NCBI GenBank assembly: GCA_032622095.1
Contig: CP136063.1
Location: forward strand, 276,263,426 to 276,327,425
Direction of reading: 5' to 3'
DNA length: 64,000 nucleotides
DNA from: Siphonodentalium dalli
Taxonomy: Eukaryota; Mollusca; Scaphopoda; Gadilida; Siphonodentaliidae
Made by a program: the position numbers and the translations under genes. Within the stretch, counting starts at the first letter, position 1, and each line of letters starts with the position of its first letter. Positions 57,767 through 64,000 of this stretch are shown here, one piece after another. The notes below the pieces were generated by a model. It saw nothing but the letters and a program-made list of their open reading frames with translations. It did not search any database and was not told the DNA's origin.

Positions 57767-58741
57767 CAGTACTATGCACAAATGCCATGCAAGGAAGTAA
57801 AAGTTAACAGTGTATGTAGCACAATTTATCACCGGACAGCCTGTTCTCTCGCTACTTCTGATGAGGCTTCGTTTTTGTCTTTGATGTCGCAGCCGACGTT
57901 TGACAGTAATCTTCAAAGAATTTGGTGTGCGACATGTTCTCACAGTCGTGGCGGACCAGCGGCTTCCTTTGAACTCGTATTACGGCATTGTCATTGTTTA
58001 ACTGTGGATTTATGTTTCTATAGATCGGTAATTAGTGATCATTATAGCCAAAATGGACGACGTGCATCAGACTACATCTATGTTCATTTTTCAAATTTCA
58101 TACTGTAAAATGGACACCATTATTCACAAAGTTCGCGGGACATGGAATGTTCAAAGTTACTAGACAGTTAATCAGTAACAAGTTTGTGTCATCACTTGTT
58201 AGTACTACTACATACATTACATTCTCCAACATGGTAAACTATATAAACTATTAATTTGTAATTAACAAGCAGCACAAGCACAAATAAACGTGCTTCATAT
58301 ATGTTAGGTGACGTAACAATGAATCGATACACTATGGGATTCTCTGCAAAACTAACTATAGTCTGTTTTCAATAAGTATGCGACAATTCCACACGCTTTC
58401 AATTGGCACTGCGACGCATGTTCACGTGGAACATTGATTGACTGGGAATATATTAGAAAAATTCTCGTCCGCCGGGAATAACGACGGGGAGGGCGTTTAC
58501 CGGCTGCACAAATTTAAGTTTAGGTGGCCGATTGACGGGCGGGGGGCCTCAGAATGACAAGCCAGCTGACTGACAGTTCATAACTGGATGTAAAGTAGTC
58601 ATTGTAATTTCGCATTTATCCTGATTTATCACTTGTTTACCTGGGTGTAATATAGGCCAAATATATGAACGATTAATCGACTAACCGTCGATTAGAACGG
58701 TTGATTAGTCGATTATGAAAACTCATAGTCGTGGCAACCCT
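57767..58741. mobile_element. Uncertain insert ending in a hAT-like terminus
   Basis: The right end GTCGTGGCAACCCTA with subterminal CGATTAATCGACTAA resembles hAT ends such as 52880. No matching left end or 8-bp duplication was found. Short open frames at 57725-58108 (+) and 57653-57943 (-) overlap and were not recognised. Confidence 0.35.
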
Positions 58742-58970
58742 AGTTAACATGTGATCGATCATGTGACTATGACTTCTGTTTAGATGTGACAATCATGTGA
58801 TCGCGCCGATCATGTAACTTCCGCCTACAACACAAAATATTCAGCTGACTTAGGAATATTTTTTAACCGTTATAAAAATAAGATTAGTGGCCAAATATTT
58901 GATTATATATATTATCGGTATATTGAAAGGAAAATAACAATATTTTTTCACGATCATATTCATTTAAGAA

Positions 58971-61439
58971 CGTATCATTAAACAGAAAGGCAGCCAATCA
59001 GATTTGAGTTTACAAATGTTCTTGTCTAGACATTGCGAACGGCACTTCCGATAATTTGGATTAAGATGTTCATTTCGGATAAAACAGATTTTTATGATCC
59101 ATTCTTACCCTTTCTGATGTGTTGTGGAAATGACCAGATAAAATTACCGGCCCAACAAGCCAGGAAATTGCACTGACCAGAACTGACAAGGAACATCCCC
59201 AGGATGCAGACGTCAGAACAAATCAAGACAACCTATTGTATTGTATTGTACTTGGGCATAGGAAATTTGTCATGAGCTCATGATGTCGTATCCAAAAATA
59301 GTAGGGGGCAGTATTTCGCCTCCTAACATGGACATGTTGTCACTACGGGTTACATCACGCAGTTGCCCAGAACAGTGAGTGGAGTGTCTGAGCCAGGGAC
59401 GAGACTAGACCTGACATAGTCAGACCCGACCTGGTAACAGTAGACATGTCAGTGTTTACGTTGTTATTTGTCGGATTTTAAGGATAATTTAATGACATGT
59501 AATCTTGTAGACCTGTGAGTGCATGGTTTTGCACTTGTATTAGTACAGTCATTCAGGCAGTAAAGGGTCACTTTTTATGTTTGTGCTGCACCTGTCTGTA
59601 TGCAAGTACAATGGATAAAAATTTATTTGTCATTTTGTTCATAAATCCTACCTCTATCATACATCTTATGTGATGTTCACAAATATTGCTCTTTCTTTTT
59701 AAAATACGCGATCAAAGATAGCACGAAATCCAGGCAATAAGGGGTCAATTCAGGAAGTAAAGGGTCACCTTTCGTTTGAACTGTATATATCACAATTGAT
59801 GGCTGTTCGTGTGTTATTAAACCACAAATAACATGTGCAAGATGTATTTATTCCAATTAAAAGTTTTTTATCTAACATAAACTTGTTTACTATAAACTGA
59901 TTAAACTCCATTTCAGCATCATCGGAATGTAAACAAAACAATGTTCAAAACAATTACCAAGGCACAGCTAGACGATACACGTGTACGTCATCATCGGGGA
60001 AATTAATTCTATGATTTTATTGATAATAATTAGCGCTTTTAGAATCACAATTAATAACTAATTTGTAGAAAAATTAGTAGTTGAGAAATATGTTTTTATT
60101 ATTTTTTTATAGTGGAGATACAAACTCAAATTACATTTGTTCCCAACATAATATGGCCCTCTGTACAGTTAATAGCATTCACTCAAAAATCATATGTAGT
60201 AGTGTTACAGTGTGTGATTGAATGTTTTGTGTTCATAATACAAACATATACTAGTATATAATCAGAGCAGAGGTGGCAGCAGTTGGGGTGGATGGTCGGC
60301 AGTCAGGATAGGACAGCTCCATTCTTTATATGGGATAAACAGGGGTAAAGGCAACAAACTGATATAAAGCTCTGGAAAGTGGAAATTTACCAGAACAGAA
60401 GGTGGCGGACAAGATCATTTGATCATTTCAACGCTTGCATCCCAAATCCCAAGTGGATCAGTAATAATTCATTGCGGATTGTACTGTCTTGAGTCACCTC
60501 GAGTGGCAAAGTTGTTGTTATTGCCTATAACGTATTTAATTATCTTTAACTCACATTTTTTACTCACATTTAATTGTCAATGATTTTATCAAAGCTCAAT
60601 ATTTATTTTCGGACAGTACATAATTATATGTTTTGTAGTTTCTAAATTAATTAATGACACAAACACACACACAAAACTGACAACATATTCATTTGGCCTA
60701 CCCGGTACATGTTTATATGACCATGAATACCAAATGTGGTGTACTTATTTCATTGCAATGCATGTGCAGCACTTACCAGTGCCAAATCTGATTGACATAT
60801 ACATGTATCCAATTAATATCATTGGTTTGTGAGCTAGTCCACTTATCGCTTTATTTGTGGATCATGATTCAATTTAGATTACATTTGTATTCAACATATA
60901 CATCAAGAAAGAAGCAACGACAAAACTGGGACTTGCAATTACTTTCCTTTTGCTCCGATCCAGAAAAACAAAGGTAAATGTTACAACCAAGGACGTCGCG
61001 AACAACATTGAGTGTTGGGTGTGTGTCGCCACTGACATGATACTGTAATACCCTCTGGGTATTTAATTCCATAAATTTCCTCATATTTGTTATAACTTAA
61101 CTCACACTGGAAAAAATTAGTAGTCCTTTATATAAGGCAAAAGTATTAATTTGAAATCAGCACAATTCATTCCCATATACCACATGCTGCATAGATCATG
61201 TTTCACTCATATTAAAGCATAATTTTCATTCAGACCATGTGATTGCTTGTCACCCATTTTTCGTATCAGCGAATCATCATCGCGATCAAATTACAAATAT
61301 CAAACTCATTGTACTTCGTTTAAACCATTTACCTTCAATTCACGCTGCCACATCGTCATAACCGCGCTCATTCATTTCATCTCATGATTCATAAATTGAA
61401 TGTTTATTCTGGATTTTCATCAGAATATTGTGATACACA
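58971..61439 (+). other. About 2.5 kb with no recognised feature
   Basis: AT-rich; short open frames only. No exon similarity, RNA gene or window-internal repeat was found. It could hold UTRs or regulatory DNA between POLR2E and the next gene (inference). Confidence 0.4.
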
Positions 61440-62830
61440 CGTTTTACATTTTCGCTCATCGTCATGTTTATATCACGTGATACAAATCATTATAGCACGT
61501 TCTGTGGAACTAACTTCTACGAAAAGCCATTCAATCTACTCTTATATATAACTCAAATTAACCTTAAACTCATTGGGAGTTATTCAGTTACATTGCTTAG
61601 TATTTCTAGTCATACTATTTCGTGCAATTGGGGCATTTTTCGGCTATTTATTCACTCTCAAGGCGAAGCATCAAGACTCTTCTAGTAATATATATTCATA
61701 CGCTCTTTCGCCTGCGTAAGTTGGAATAGCGGGAGAATTCTTAGATTTCACACAATAGTATATTATACGCTTCCCCACCCACTTTAGATATTATTCAACA
61801 TAAATTCATATTAATAATTGTTTATTATAAGGCGGTGTGGCATAGCAGAAAGATCTATATTTCTTTGCTTCAAATTCGTGAAGTGGTTAACTTTCTGCGA
61901 CGTCATTGGCTTTCAGGAATTTTGGGTTCCATTAATTGGCTCTCAGGAATTTCTAATGTCCTTAATGTTTGGTCCTCAGGAATTCTGTCAGTCCAGTTAT
62001 TGGCTCTCAGGAATTCTCTCAGTATATAAGTCGCGTTGCTCCTAACGTCTGTGTCACTCGTAATACAACCTTTATGCTTAACGTTTCATATACTTCATCT
62101 CGCCTCCATATAGTTAGTACTTAGGAATTTTCTAAGTCCGAACCAACATCAATATTTCCACTTAGGGAATTTCTGCATCATTCCACCACTGCATTTATAT
62201 TCGGAATTTTCTAAGTCCGAACCAACATCAATATTTCCACTTAGGAAATTTCTGCATTGTCCAACGACGGAATTTATATCCGGAATTATCTAAGTCCGAA
62301 TCCAGATCAACATTTCCCACTTAGGGAATTTCTGCATTGTCACATGCACTTAATTCTATGAATTTCCATAAGTCCAACCACAAGGTTTGGACATCACGTG
62401 TAAAGATACATTCCACATGGCTCTTCATTGTTCGTTGTTAAATTCCAGCTTTATACACAGTCATGGTATATAAAGTCTGCATCAGACTCTTTCATTGACT
62501 GTACTGATTATCCGTGAATCCAGGTCATTGCCTATCGGGAACAACACGTCTATACTGCAAATAGTGTTAATATTATATATTTATAGTATTTATTAGCCTA
62601 CTGCTGAGATATCATCAACTCACCACATATAAAGAATGATACAAATGTACATATTGTAAAGAATAAATTTCATCAAGTTCAACTCAATTCTCAGTTGTCC
62701 ACCCAACCCCTGGACTAACTCGGTAAAATCGAGCGAGGCCTTTGGTGAATACCCAAGTTGAGCTATACCCATCCTGACGAACGTCATCCTACCCGAGGTG
62801 TACTACAATACCCATTTTCACCAAGCACCC
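61440..62830 (+). mobile_element. Possible LTR or promoter region, with short tandem repeats
   Basis: 62121-62375 holds about three diverged tandem units with GGAATTTTCTAAGTCCGAAC and CAACATCAATATTTCCACTT AGG; 61910-62010 has repeated CTCAGGAATT. TATATAAGTCG (62022) and TATATAAAGTCTGC (62466) look like TATA boxes. AATAAA (62662) is followed by TTCAACTCAATTCTCA, then a TGG-containing stretch that could be a primer-binding site. This resembles a retrotransposon LTR, but no second LTR or coding part is in view. Confidence 0.3.
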
Positions 62831-63497
62831 AACCCACCCTCAGTTGTGTGTTAATTTTAAATTTGTGCAGCCCCCTCCCAATATAATTGACCTGCCAGCT
62901 ACATGTAGCACTGCATGAAGTGCCTGCTGGATTCATCCCTGTCAGGTTATTATCACAGCAGTTATATGGCACACTATCCGATTTGTACACAGAATGCAAT
63001 GTACTAATAGATCAATTTAAAAAGGAACAATTGAAATCGCGAAATTATCATTTGGTGTTTATATATTTTTTTAATTTTGTGGTTTTCTCGGGGAGGATTA
63101 CTAGTATATGGCTTGGGCACTTTATTTGGGGGATGCACCTTAGCATATTCATATGGGCACCATCCCTTGGGCAAGATCCAACTTCCTGAATCCAGGTAAT
63201 CACACCTTCCTTGCACCCCTCCTCAAGGACGTAGTGACAGGTCTGGTGTTGGGGTGACTCTCCCCTCCCCAACATTGATAAAAATGTTCAAGCTAGAAAA
63301 TCATGCCTGACCCAGTCTAACACAACTTTTATAGTTAGAGCATATTACACCACAATTACTCGCATAGGTTGAAATTGTTCTCAATTATTTGTATATATGC
63401 CCAACCAGTTATTATATAGTGGGGAATAAGTTGTTTTTAGACCAACAGCAGCATATTTTTCTATTTTTTGTAAAACAAATTGTCTGAAAATGTCCAT
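62831..63497 (+). other. Nothing recognised
   Basis: Overlapping short open frames on both strands, none with recognisable domains. Confidence 0.4.
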
Positions 63498-63790
63498 TAT
63501 TTCTGATTATTTTGGAAAATTTTCCAACCTTGGGGGGGGGGGGGGTGGGGTTAGACATTTCCAACAGTTGAAAATTTTGAGACACCAGATGAAATTTTCA
63601 AACCATGGGCGGGGCCTTGGGAGATTTGTCTGGTTCAATGGTGGGGGGGGGGGGTAATTGGAAATTCCAAGGTGGACATCACCAACGGAGACCCTCTGGC
63701 CACGTCCCTGTCCCCCAACACCCCCCCCCCCCCCTAGCGGGTGGGTTAATAATTTGGCTTGGATACACCCCCCCCCCCAACAGGTAGAGA
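63498..63790. repeat. G/C homopolymer cluster
   Basis: Long G-runs (about 63532-63545 and 63641-63652) and C-runs (about 63719-63735 and 63767-63778). The strand asymmetry gives proline- or glycine-rich frames that are low-complexity artefacts. Confidence 0.85.
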
Positions 63791-63898
63791 ACGGGCGGTT
63801 AACCGTGGAATCAGTTCGGTTGTCGGGAAAAACCGGAAATGACAACCGTGGTAAGTTGGGAAAACCCGTAGTTTCGGTTGTCACAACTTCCTGTAATC

Positions 63899-64000
63899 AT
63901 GGCAGAGCACGACGAACAAACACGTCCTGTGTGGAAATATTTTTCAAAGAAAGATAAGAAATCTAAGTGTGCCGCCTGTAATATATGCAGAAAGGAGTTC
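63899..64000 (+). CDS. BED-type zinc finger protein, N-terminus (partial)
   Basis: ATG at 63899 opens a frame to the window end: MAEHDEQTRPVWKYFSKKDK then KSKCAACNICRKEF. V-W-x-[YF]-F followed by K-x-C-x2-C-x2-C-R-K-E-F matches the start of a BED finger (first zinc ligand pair), a DNA-binding module found in ZBED proteins and hAT transposases. The histidine ligands lie beyond the window. It could be a hAT transposase or a domesticated ZBED gene. Upstream GGTTGTC-rich repeats (63819-63880) might be terminal sequence of a hAT element. Confidence 0.6.
   Translation, partial: MAEHDEQTRPVWKYFSKKDKKSKCAACNICRKEF

Larger units (their letters stand above)
56035..58970 (+). mobile_element. THAP-associated dispersed element, copy 2, with nested insertions
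   Basis: Outer parts align with copy 1 (41660-43810): 56035-56260, 57190-57460 and 58742-58970. The THAP frame is absent. Gaps in the alignment are filled by a Helitron-like element (56407-57188), a second one (57515-57766) and a segment ending in a hAT-like terminus (57767-58741). Confidence 0.6.

Noticed and set aside
57725-58108. 127-codon + frame and overlapping minus frame
   Set aside because: Begins inside a Helitron-like core and continues into unassigned insert; composition not gene-like and no domain recognised.
61330-61360. Minus-strand ATG plus short coding stretch ending at a donor-like GTAAAT, considered as POLR2E first exon
   Set aside because: The encoded peptide does not resemble the conserved RPB5 N-terminus (LWxIRKTxMQ).
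63507-63884. Proline-rich minus-strand frame of 125 codons
   Set aside because: Created by G/C homopolymer runs; low complexity, no domain.

Overview
The window is metazoan nuclear DNA: AT-rich, with spliced genes, long introns and dense transposable-element (TE) debris. Many elements pair a terminal hairpin with a (CCGT)n/(ACGG)n tract and tandem core repeats, an architecture described for non-autonomous Helitron-like ('pearl'/CvA-type) elements of bivalves. A mollusc, perhaps a bivalve, is therefore the best guess, but this is inference.

Two host genes are recognised from exon-by-exon protein similarity. (1) UHRF1, + strand: seven exons from 69 to 21914 encode the second half of the hemimethylated-DNA reader and E3 ligase (SRA/YDG domain, basic linker, RING finger, stop). 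(2) POLR2E (RNA polymerase subunit RPB5), - strand: seven exons from 53899 down to 32767 encode all but about the first 19 residues. The two genes converge and are separated by about 10.9 kb of MITE-rich DNA. A third, partial gene starts at 63899 and runs off the end; it encodes a BED-type zinc finger. TE-encoded coding fragments are a THAP finger exon (42197) and the first exon of a possible piggyBac-like protein (20236).

Layout. 1-9149: UHRF1 intron with a 4.2-kb foldback element (776-4965) and a palindromic element split by a 2.2-kb Helitron-like tandem array (5339-8150). 9150-21914: remaining UHRF1 exons, with Helitron-like elements, a TTAA-flanked piggyBac-like element, and two exons whose 3' ends plus splice donors are tandemly amplified. 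22-32.7 kb: intergenic MITEs (TTAA- and TA-flanked), many carrying a 69-bp hairpin cassette. 32.7-53.9 kb: POLR2E with Helitron-like elements, a THAP-bearing element, two abutting inverted 36-bp minisatellites, a 2.7-kb 21/25-bp minisatellite and an intact non-autonomous hAT element with 8-bp target duplication. 54-64 kb: more MITEs, a second copy of the THAP element carrying nested insertions, about 2.5 kb with no assignable feature (58971-61439), a possible LTR, G/C homopolymer runs and the BED-finger start.

The most unusual observation is that two UHRF1 exons have their 3' end and 5' splice site tandemly duplicated (3 copies of about 87 bp; 6 copies of 47 bp). This creates arrays of decoy donors whose use would introduce early stop codons or frameshifts.
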